From positions 1 through 39,850 of the forward strand of contig CABVRO010000017.1 of NCBI GenBank assembly GCA_902500715.1: DNA of 39,850 nucleotides, given 5' to 3'. Under the pieces are notes generated by a model. The model made no database searches and was not told the DNA's origin. It worked only from the letters and a program-made list of their open reading frames with translations. This document shows positions 24,990-31,712 of the stretch, in pieces (position 1 is the stretch's first letter; the number at the start of each line of letters is the position of its first letter). The position numbers and the translations under genes are program-made. Origin of the DNA: an uncultured Nitrospira sp. Its GTDB lineage: Bacteria > Nitrospirota > Nitrospiria > Nitrospirales > Nitrospiraceae.

Positions 24990-26576
24990 ATGCCAACACA
25001 ACGCGGGGAGAGCCTGTATTCAATGAATACCGAAGTCGAGAGTCTGGTTCTGCCGAACGACGAATATAACCGGAAGTTGATTGAAAACGTGCATCCGTCC
25101 AATTGGGTGAATCCCGATCCCAACGGCCGCTACAACATCGTCGTCATCGGAGCCGGCACGGCAGGGTTGGTCACGGCAGTCATCGCGGCTGGAGTGGGCG
25201 CAAAGGTCGCGCTGATCGAACGCCATTTGATGGGAGGCGACTGCCTGAACGTCGGATGCGTGCCCTCCAAGGCGCTGATTCGTGCGGCCAATGCGTGGGC
25301 CGAATTGCGCGATGCGTCGAAGTTCGGCCTACAGATCCCGCCTGGGGTGACGTATGACTTCGGTGCGGCGATGGCCAGAATGAGACAACTTCGGGCTAGG
25401 ATCAGCCATGCCGATTCCGCCCACCGCTACAAGTCGTTGGGCGTCGATGTTTATATCGGTCAGGCCAGGTTTTCCGGACAGGATACGGTGTCGGTAGAAG
25501 GGCCGGCGGGAAATCGGACGTTGTCCTTCGTTACGGCTGCGATTTGCACGGGAGCAAGGGCTTCCGCTCCCGCCACTCCAGGGTTGGAAGAGGTAGGGTA
25601 TCTCACGAACGAAACCGTGTTCTCAATAACGGAGCGGCCAGCCCGTATAGGCGTAATCGGCGCAGGACCGATTGGGTGCGAGCTGGCACAGGCGTTTGCT
25701 CGCTTCGGCAGCCAGGTCTACCTCATCGAGGCGATGCACGGCATCATGCCGAATGAAGATCGGGATGCGGCGGCCATCGTTCATCAGTCGATGACCCGTG
25801 ATGGGGTCACGCTCCTCTGTTGCGGGAAGGATCTGTCCGTCACGAAGAGCGCTGGTGGTAAGAAGCTGGCCGTCAATTCACACGGACAACAATATGACGT
25901 CACGGTGGACGAAGTTCTGGTCGGCGTGGGGCGCAGCCCGAATGTCGATGGGTTGGGGTTGGAGACGATCGGGGTTGAGTATGACAAAACCGGCGTGAAA
26001 GTAAACGACCGCCTTCAGACGACGAACCCGCGTATCTATGCAGCCGGGGATATTTGTTCCCGCTATAAATTCACCCATGCCGCCGATGCGATGGCTCAGA
26101 TCGTTATTCAAAATGCATTGTTCCCGCATCCCTTCGGGTTGGGGTATGCCAGTATGAATTCGTTGATCATGCCCTGGTGCACGTTTACCGAGCCAGAAAT
26201 CGCTCATGTCGGCCTGTACGAAGCGGATGCCAAGAAGAAGGGGCTTGATGTGGAGACCTACACTTACAAGCTCGATGAAGTGGATCGAGCCATCCTCGAT
26301 GGTGAGGAGGAGGGGTTTGCCCGTGTCCATATCCAAAAAGGAACCGACAAAATCATCGGGGCGACCATTGTGGCTTCGCATGCCGGCGACATGATCAACG
26401 AGTTCTCCGTGTTGATGAAGGCCGGTGCCGGTGCGAAGACGATCGCCGCCACGATCCATCCCTATCCCACGCGGGCGGAAGTCAACAAGAAGGTCGTCAA
26501 CCTCTGGCGCAAGGCGCACTTTACCGCGCGGACCAAGATGCTGTTGACCAGGCTCTTTGCCTGGTTGAGGAGTTGA
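24990..26576 (+). CDS. MerA/Lpd-type flavin disulfide oxidoreductase
   Basis: The 528-residue protein is a class I pyridine nucleotide-disulfide oxidoreductase. It has FAD-binding VVIGAGTAGLVTAVIAAGVGAKVALIE, the redox motif GGDCLNVGCVPSKAL (CxxxxC), NAD-binding GVIGAGPIGCELAQAF, second FAD motif RIYAAGDI and a C-terminal dimer domain with HPYPTRAEVNKK. An extra N-terminal segment of about 45 residues precedes the FAD motif. It lacks the HMA domain and the C-terminal vicinal cysteines of true mercuric reductase and has no mer genes nearby, so mercury reduction is not supported. GGAAAGG precedes ATG 24990. A role with the upstream TVP38 protein, perhaps quinone or thiol redox, is inferred. Confidence 0.9.
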   Translation: MPTQRGESLYSMNTEVESLVLPNDEYNRKLIENVHPSNWVNPDPNGRYNIVVIGAGTAGLVTAVIAAGVGAKVALIERHLMGGDCLNVGCVPSKALIRAANAWAELRDASKFGLQIPPGVTYDFGAAMARMRQLRARISHADSAHRYKSLGVDVYIGQARFSGQDTVSVEGPAGNRTLSFVTAAICTGARASAPATPGLEEVGYLTNETVFSITERPARIGVIGAGPIGCELAQAFARFGSQVYLIEAMHGIMPNEDRDAAAIVHQSMTRDGVTLLCCGKDLSVTKSAGGKKLAVNSHGQQYDVTVDEVLVGVGRSPNVDGLGLETIGVEYDKTGVKVNDRLQTTNPRIYAAGDICSRYKFTHAADAMAQIVIQNALFPHPFGLGYASMNSLIMPWCTFTEPEIAHVGLYEADAKKKGLDVETYTYKLDEVDRAILDGEEEGFARVHIQKGTDKIIGATIVASHAGDMINEFSVLMKAGAGAKTIAATIHPYPTRAEVNKKVVNLWRKAHFTARTKMLLTRLFAWLRS

Positions 26577-26583
26577 GAGGCAT

Positions 26584-27177
26584 ATGAGGCGGCTTGGGAT
26601 TGTCCTGCTCGTGTGTTCGTCGAGTGCTGTGGTAGTCGCACATGCGCAGGACCCTGCGAAACTGGAGGTCGGACACTTTTCAGTCGCGGCTGAAGGCGCC
26701 GTATTGCCCGATGGGTGGGCACCGCTGACGTTCAAGAAGATCGAGCGGCACACGACGTACGAAGTTGTGAGGGAGGGGCCGGTTTCCGTGGTGAAGGCTG
26801 TGAGCGAGGCATCCGCCTCAGGCCTGACCAAGGCTGTGGTGATTGACCCGCAGGAGTATCCGATCATGCGTTGGCGATGGAAGGTGGAAAATCTGCTGCA
26901 GAAGGGCAATGTGACCCGCAAGGACGGTGATGACTATCCGGCGCGTCTCTAGGTTACGTTTGCCTATGAACCGGACAAGGTGAGTTTCGGACGGAAATTG
27001 AAGTATCAGGCCGGTCGGGTGCTGTTCGGCAATATTCCGATCGGCGCATTGAACTACATTTTGGACGCCAAGATCCCGATCGGGACGGTGGTGGACAATG
27101 CCTGTACCGACTTTGCGAAGATGATTGTGGTGGAGACCGTGGCCTATTACGGTGACATCGTCTTCATCAGGTGTTGA
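26584..27177 (+). pseudogene. DUF3047 gene broken by in-frame stop and internal deletion
   Basis: The reading frame starts at ATG 26584 with a signal peptide and follows DUF3047: LPDGWAPLTFKKIERHTTY, the hallmark YPIMRWRWKVENLLQKGNVTRKDGDDYPARL, then TAG at 26950-26952. The same frame resumes with VTFAYEPDKVSFG, NYILDAKIPIGTVVDNACTD and AYYGDIVF and ends at TGA 27175. Intact members have an aromatic residue (PARIYVTF) where the TAG stands. They also have a block of roughly 40 residues between MIVVE and AYYGDIVF; here these are joined (about 27133-27145). Both lesions keep frame. The first 122 codons could still make a truncated protein. It is 7 bp downstream of the flavoprotein gene. Confidence 0.85.
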
Positions 27178-27213
27178 AGTAACGGGGGGGGAATTTCTGG
27201 AACTGAGGAAGGC

Positions 27214-27246
27214 GGGGAGGCCGACCTGTGCAGGGTCGGCCTCTCC
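27214..27246. terminator. Strong hairpin between convergent genes
   Basis: A 10-bp perfect stem GAGGCCGACC/GGTCGGCCTC (27217-27226; 27234-27243) extends to 13 bp with one G-U pair and has a 7-base loop. It lies between the DUF3047 remnant and the convergent exported-protein gene and could stop transcription in either direction. There is no T-tract, so it is not a textbook intrinsic terminator. Confidence 0.5.
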
Positions 27247-27287
27247 AGGACACCGGCGAGCTGATGTGGGTTCGCAGAGTCAGAGGA

Positions 27288-27701
27288 TTATTGAATTGAA
27301 TTTGCGAAGCCACCGTGGGTGATTTCAGCTCGAATGGTGTCGCCGACTTTTTTGTTGCCCCGGAGGCGCTTGGTCCCCTGTCCGACATGCACTTTCATTT
27401 GGCGGCCATCGTAGTCTTCGACTGTGTATGTCTCGCCGTGAATTTCTTTGACAGTGCCGCCCACGGTTTTCCATGCGACTCCTGGTTTGGAGTCATGCTG
27501 CCCGGGTTTCGGAGCCGGGGATTGCTCCGGGATTGATCCCAGTAGTGAGGCAGCCGCGGCTGCGGAGGTAGTAGTCGCACGATTCGAATGTTTGCCGGCC
27601 TTCTCCCTGTCCTTTGCCGATACCGGCGTCGCGACAAAGGCGACGGTGGTGAGGACGGCCGTTGCGATGGTGAGTATCGAGTGCTGGAGCGTGGTGTTCA
27701 T
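27288..27701 (-). CDS. Exported small beta-barrel-like protein
   Basis: The 137-residue protein has a signal peptide (LTIATAVLTTVAFVATPVSA), a low-complexity linker and a C-terminal domain (about 80-137): VGGTVKEIHGETYTVEDYDGRQMKVHVGQGTKRLRGNKKVGDTIRAEI. The alternating strands resemble small OB-fold periplasmic domains (DUF5666-like). ATG 27701 has GGGAGG eight bases upstream, so the frame opening at 27746 is rejected. Location is probably periplasmic; function unknown. Confidence 0.78.
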   Translation of the reverse strand: MNTTLQHSILTIATAVLTTVAFVATPVSAKDREKAGKHSNRATTTSAAAAASLLGSIPEQSPAPKPGQHDSKPGVAWKTVGGTVKEIHGETYTVEDYDGRQMKVHVGQGTKRLRGNKKVGDTIRAEITHGGFANSIQ

Positions 27702-27901
27702 AACAATCCTCCCTGGGATGAGTCGGGCTGCGGTGTCGAGAGTCATTTAGCAAACCGTATGCCTGGAAACCCACTGCGTGCAGTGCAGAATTGCCTGGAT
27801 TGGTGCCGATTGTGTCGCGTTGCGCTGATTCGGGGGCGGCGGGGCCGGATGGAAATGGCAACAGGTGTTCAAATATGCTCAGGCCGACCGGGGAATCCAC
27901 G

Positions 27902-28900
27902 ATGACGAGGAAGTCCTCGCTGGCCATGTTTGCCGACTGTGCCCGGCCGGTGGCAAATCTCTTACGGGGGCGGCCGGTCCTCGCCACGTTTCAGGTGACC
28001 CTGCGTTGCAACTCAGCCTGTGGCTACTGCGACCTTCCTCTGAACCAGGGACGATATGAACTGACGCGAGAGGAGATCCGGGGCATCTTTGGACAGCTCT
28101 ATACCGAAGGTATCAGGTTCGTGCTTGTTCAGGGGGGTGAGCCGCTCCTACGCACGGACCTCGTCGACATCCTGGCGGACCTCTCCTCGCTGGGGTTGCA
28201 AGTGACCGTGATCACCAATGGGACCAGGCTCACTCCCGACCTTGTTGCGCACTGTGCTTCGTTGCGCTTACCGGTATCGATCAGTCTGGACACGCTCGAT
28301 CGTGCTCGCTACCGACAGATACGCGGGGCCGATCAGTTGCCTCAAGTCCTGTCCGGACTCAATCTCCTGGCACGGTATCCCTTTCCTAAATTCCTCACCT
28401 GCATTGTGAGCGAAGCCAATCGCCACGAGGTGCCGGAGGTCGTGCGATTCGCACGACGGCACGGTTTCATTCCCGTGGTGGGAGCCTACCACTGGAACGT
28501 GGGCCTTTACGGCAAAGAGGACTCAGTGTTGATGTACGATCGTTCGGCCGCGATCCGTGTGTTCGAACAGCTGTTGAAGGACGACCTGATCCCTGCCGGG
28601 TATTTTCGACATTTCGTCAAGGACAGCGCCGTCTGGTTGCGGGGAGAACGGCTCGAGCCCTGTGACGCGGGCCGGTATAGCATTGCCATCGATGCGTCTG
28701 GCCAGGTCTCAGCCTGCTTGGCGATGCCGGCGGTGGGGAACCTGCGCGAGGTGCCCTACCGGGAGATCCTCAGTCGCTTCGACCGGAGCCAGGTTCAAGC
28801 CTGTTCAGATGGGTCTTCCTGCAACCGTCTCGATGGGCGCGTGGTTGGGACGATCCTGAGACATCCGATCACAGCATGGCGAACTCCGGTGCGGTTCTAA
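27902..28900 (+). CDS. Radical SAM protein with Twitch/SPASM-like C-terminus
   Basis: The 332-residue protein has the radical SAM cluster motif C36-x3-C40-x2-C43 (LRCNSACGYCDLP), the LVQGGEPLLR glycine motif and ITNGTRLT, the core of a partial TIM barrel. Four further cysteines (254, 272, 301, 307) near the C-terminus suggest one auxiliary [4Fe-4S] cluster, as in Twitch or degenerate SPASM proteins that modify peptides or sugars. ATG 27902 has GGGGAA about ten bases upstream. The DUF547 gene follows after about 16 bp. No precursor peptide was recognised. Substrate unknown. Confidence 0.88.
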   Translation: MTRKSSLAMFADCARPVANLLRGRPVLATFQVTLRCNSACGYCDLPLNQGRYELTREEIRGIFGQLYTEGIRFVLVQGGEPLLRTDLVDILADLSSLGLQVTVITNGTRLTPDLVAHCASLRLPVSISLDTLDRARYRQIRGADQLPQVLSGLNLLARYPFPKFLTCIVSEANRHEVPEVVRFARRHGFIPVVGAYHWNVGLYGKEDSVLMYDRSAAIRVFEQLLKDDLIPAGYFRHFVKDSAVWLRGERLEPCDAGRYSIAIDASGQVSACLAMPAVGNLREVPYREILSRFDRSQVQACSDGSSCNRLDGRVVGTILRHPITAWRTPVRF

Positions 28901-28916
28901 TAGGAGAAAGATTGTG

Positions 28917-29690
28917 ATGCGAAATTTCCTGATCGGAGCGCTGATGATCGTGCTGGGGGGCTGTTCAACGGCACCGACCTCTTTCACCCCCTCAGACCCG
29001 CTCCCGCCGGAGCAAGTGTCTCATCGGTTGTGGCAGGAACTACTGAGCGTGGATGTCCGTGACGGCGTCGTGGACTACCCGGCCATTCTCCGCCAGGGGC
29101 AACTTCCGTCCTATGTCTCGTTGTTGAATCGAGTGGATCCGGGCCGCTTGTCGGCGGGGGAGCGTTTGGCGTTCTGGATCAACGCGTACAATGCCTTTGC
29201 CGTGACGGGTATTCTGGATGGCTATTCTCCGGACACGTTATTCGGCCGATACCGGTACTTCATTGCGCGGGAGTACTCCGTCGGTGGACAGTCGGTGAAC
29301 CTCTATAATCTTGAGCGGGAGATTCTTATCGCCCAGTTTCACGAACCACGTGTGCATTTTGCTATCGTCTGTGCTTCAGCCTCCTGCCCGAAACTCCAAT
29401 CGTGGGCGTTCGAGGGGCAGCACCTCGATGAGCAACTGAATCGGGTCACGAGGGAGTTTGTGAATGACCCGTTGCGCAATCGGTTTGACCGATCGAGAAA
29501 GGTGGCTTCGTTGTCGATGATTTTCAAATGGTTCGCCAAAGATTTCGAGGCTCGCTCAGGATCAATCCTGGCGTATGTCGGGGAGCATGTACAAGATCCG
29601 TCGCTCAGGCAGGACCTTCAGGCAGGCGACTACACCGTGGAGTTTCTCGACTACGATTGGCATTTGAATGGCCCTTCCCCGCAGTACTGA
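28917..29690 (+). CDS. DUF547 lipoprotein
   Basis: This 257-residue protein has a lipobox (IGALMIVLGGC) and the DUF547 hallmarks: VRDGVVDYPAIL, AFWINAYNAFAVTGIL, EREILIAQFHEPRVHFAIVCASASCPKL and the late YDWHLNG. The CASASCP segment is the conserved core; the catalytic role of this family is not established. AGGAGA lies nine bases before ATG 28917; GTG 28914 is also possible. It should be anchored on the periplasmic side. It sits 16 bp after the radical SAM gene and 11 bp before the diiron protein gene, in one operon. Confidence 0.9.
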   Translation: MRNFLIGALMIVLGGCSTAPTSFTPSDPLPPEQVSHRLWQELLSVDVRDGVVDYPAILRQGQLPSYVSLLNRVDPGRLSAGERLAFWINAYNAFAVTGILDGYSPDTLFGRYRYFIAREYSVGGQSVNLYNLEREILIAQFHEPRVHFAIVCASASCPKLQSWAFEGQHLDEQLNRVTREFVNDPLRNRFDRSRKVASLSMIFKWFAKDFEARSGSILAYVGEHVQDPSLRQDLQAGDYTVEFLDYDWHLNGPSPQY

Positions 29691-29701
29691 AGGAGTTGTA
29701 C

Positions 29702-30337
29702 ATGGTCGTATTGCCTAGTGAACGAGTTCCCATTGCCCGGCTGCTGACGTTTCTTGAACATGGCGAACGGATGGCGCACCTCTGTGCGCAAAGCCAGGCG
29801 GCGTTGGCTCCCGACTCGAAGGCGCGCCGTTTTCTCACGACCCAGGCACGTCAGGAGGCTATGCATGCGGTAGTGTTTCGTGGCGCCATTGGCTGGCTTG
29901 CGCCGCGCCACCTCGGCGATGCTCCGTTCCTGCCGGCTCTTGAGGACTATCGCCGGCTTCTCACTGAGGCGCTTGAACGTGGCGATTGGCTGGAGAGTAT
30001 CCTGGCTGAACAGGTGATCCTCGAAGGACTGGGGGAGGCAATTCTGACCCGGATCGAGGGCGGCCTTGAAAATCGGCAGGCGCCGTTTCGCCGGTTGCGC
30101 CGGGTCTTGCTGCACCAGGAAGAGGCTCATCATGACTTCGGGCGGCGTGTGTTGGAGCGAGCGATGGTGGATGGACACAGGGAGTTGGAGGCGCTTCGTT
30201 TGCGCGCGCAGGACTATCTGGCTTTGACCGACTCGATGGTGTTGACGCTCTGCGATCTCTTCGAGACGATCGAGGAGGACGCGTCTTCCTGGGCCGCCGA
30301 TGTACGTACCTTCCTGCCCATGTGGTTGACGGCATGA
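29702..30337 (+). CDS. Ferritin-like diiron protein
   Basis: The 211-residue all-helical protein has two ExxH motifs: E52-x-x-H55 (ARQEAMHAVVF) and E140-E141-A-H143-H144 (LHQEEAHHDFGRR). Acidic residues in the helices between (Glu103, Glu108) and before (Glu22) complete a four-helix-bundle diiron site of the ferritin/RNR-R2/oxidase type. This points to O2-dependent oxidation rather than iron storage, given the size and context. AAGGAG sits six bases before ATG 29702, so the longer frame from 29528 is rejected. Its stop overlaps the glycosyltransferase start (ATGA). Confidence 0.8.
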   Translation: MVVLPSERVPIARLLTFLEHGERMAHLCAQSQAALAPDSKARRFLTTQARQEAMHAVVFRGAIGWLAPRHLGDAPFLPALEDYRRLLTEALERGDWLESILAEQVILEGLGEAILTRIEGGLENRQAPFRRLRRVLLHQEEAHHDFGRRVLERAMVDGHRELEALRLRAQDYLALTDSMVLTLCDLFETIEEDASSWAADVRTFLPMWLTA

Positions 30338-31032
30338 TCTCCGTCGTCATTCCCGCCTACAATGAAGAACGAGCGCTGCCAGCCACACTCCGACAGTTGT
30401 TCGAACAAGCCGGGTCGTATGAAGTGATCGTGGTTGATGGAGGAAGCCACGATCGAACCCGCGAGATCGTTCGGCGCTGGCCGGTCGATAGTCGATTGCC
30501 GGCTCCGCTCACCCTCCTGACGGCGCCGAAAGGACGAGCGTCCCAGATGAATGTCGGCGCGAAGCTGGCGCGGGGCGAGTGGTTGCTCTTTCTCCATGCC
30601 GATACGCTGTTACCCGTCGATGCGCTCAGTCGGATCAATGCATTGGAGCGGAATCCTACTATCCAGGCCGGCGGATTCCAGCACCGATTCTCAGGATCGG
30701 ACTGGCGGCTACGGATGATCTCATGGCTCGACAATTTTCGCTGTGTCAGGAGCCATATTATCTACGGCGATCAAGCGTTGTTCGTACGGAGGGCGTTATT
30801 CGAGCGGCTTGGCGGATTTCCGGATCGGCCCATTCTGGAAGATGTGGCGTTCGGTGAGAATTTGCTGACAGTCACTACGCCGCTGCTTCTATCACCACCG
30901 GTCGTCACGGATGCCCGCAAGTTTCTCAAAATGGGAATCTGGCGGAGTTTTCTTCGCGTCTTGCTGATCATTTTACATGTAGAGTTCAAGCTTCCGTATC
31001 TCCCACGCGTCTTTTTTCAAGATATTCGCTGA
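30334..31032 (+). CDS. TIGR04283-type family 2 glycosyltransferase
   Basis: The 232-residue protein is a GT-A glycosyltransferase with SVVIPAYNEERALPATLRQL, VIVVDGGSHDRT, the RASQMNVGAKLARGEWLLFLHADT segment containing the HAD metal motif, and a late FLKMGIWRSFLRVLLIILH helix. The pattern GRA-xQMNxGA...LFLHADT matches the TIGR04283 family, sometimes annotated with arsenosugar synthesis. Neither arsenic methylase nor ArsS is nearby, so that pathway is not supported. ATG 30334 overlaps the previous stop. It is the last gene of the four-gene cassette. Confidence 0.9.
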   Translation: MISVVIPAYNEERALPATLRQLFEQAGSYEVIVVDGGSHDRTREIVRRWPVDSRLPAPLTLLTAPKGRASQMNVGAKLARGEWLLFLHADTLLPVDALSRINALERNPTIQAGGFQHRFSGSDWRLRMISWLDNFRCVRSHIIYGDQALFVRRALFERLGGFPDRPILEDVAFGENLLTVTTPLLLSPPVVTDARKFLKMGIWRSFLRVLLIILHVEFKLPYLPRVFFQDIR

Positions 31033-31103
31033 GTTCCTCTCCATCCCCGGTTGTCCGTCCGCCACGGTGGTTCTCCTCGCTTCCTTGCAAATCGCCATTT
31101 CGA

Positions 31104-31132
31104 TTGTCAACCAGCCGGTGTCCTTGTACGTT
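31104..31132 (+). promoter_or_regulatory. Candidate promoter for the 105-aa exported protein
   Basis: TTGTCA (31104-31109), 17 bases, then TACGTT (31127-31132) gives a reasonable sigma-70 arrangement 43 bases before ATG 31175. The -35 matches five of six positions; the -10 is weak. Confidence 0.3.
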
Positions 31133-31174
31133 GGAATGGATGACAGTGCAGCTGGGGCAACCAAAGGAGGATGT

Positions 31175-31492
31175 ATGAAGCAGGTGATGTGGGGCGCGGC
31201 GTTGTTGTCGGTGTGTGCCACGTCGTTGGTGTTTGCGCAGGCGGAGACGCCGAGGATCGATCAGCGGCAGGCCAATCAGGAGAAACGAATCGACCAGGGG
31301 ATCGCCATTGGTCAGTTGAACGAACGTGAAGCCAATCGCTTGAACAACCAGCAGGAGCACATCAACAACCTGGAGGACAAGGCGAAATCGGACGGCGTTG
31401 TGACGAAGAAAGAACGGGTCCGGATCAATCGCGCGCAGGATCGCACGTCGCGCCATATTGCCCGCCAGAAGCACGACCGCCAGCAGCGATAA
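31175..31492 (+). CDS. Exported charged helical protein (105 aa)
   Basis: The 105-residue protein has a signal peptide (WGAALLSVCATSLVFAQA) and a mature part of almost pure Gln/Arg/Asn/Glu-rich helix: ETPRIDQRQANQEKRIDQGIA, GQLNEREANRLNNQQEHINNLEDKAK, GVVTKKERVRINRAQDRTSRHI. I recognise this as a recurring family of small periplasmic proteins of unknown function; the internal repeats of ANQEKRI/EANRL suggest helix-hairpin packing. AAAGGAGG lies four bases before ATG 31175. It is transcribed alone, followed by a strong hairpin. Confidence 0.85.
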   Translation: MKQVMWGAALLSVCATSLVFAQAETPRIDQRQANQEKRIDQGIAIGQLNEREANRLNNQQEHINNLEDKAKSDGVVTKKERVRINRAQDRTSRHIARQKHDRQQR

Positions 31493-31577
31493 ACGCTATC
31501 ACTGATGCCGGACGTGCGGTCGACCGACCGGTTCGACCCGGCCAGGCATCCGCGCTCGCTCATTCTGTCGAGTAACC

Positions 31578-31612
31578 CCATGCCGTCCATACTTCTTGTG
31601 TGGACGGCATGG
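31578..31612 (+). terminator. 15-bp hairpin after the 105-aa gene
   Basis: CCATGCCGTCCATAC pairs with GTGTGGACGGCATGG around a TTCTT loop, giving 15 bp with one G-U pair. It is 86 bases downstream of the stop at 31492. The following bases (TTGCTCCT) are only mildly T-rich, so termination is likely but not certain. Confidence 0.55.
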
Positions 31613-31712
31613 TTGCTCCTCACCAAGCCTTCACTTCGTCGCACAACGGTACTTCCCCTCTGTCTCCACTGCGGGACTGAATCGATTCGCTCGATCCTGC
31701 TAGAATGCCGGC

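Noticed and set aside
25684..25701. Sigma-54-like TGGCAC...TTTGCT string
   Set aside because: It lies inside the flavoprotein coding sequence and the spacing between GG and GC is off by one. No convincing -24/-12 site was found in any intergenic region.
24990..26576. Mercuric reductase (merA)
   Set aside because: No HMA domain, no C-terminal cysteine pair, and no mer genes nearby.
30334..31032. Assignment of the glycosyltransferase cassette to arsenosugar biosynthesis
   Set aside because: The TIGR04283 family name suggests it, but no ArsM methylase or ArsS-type radical SAM protein is present in the window.
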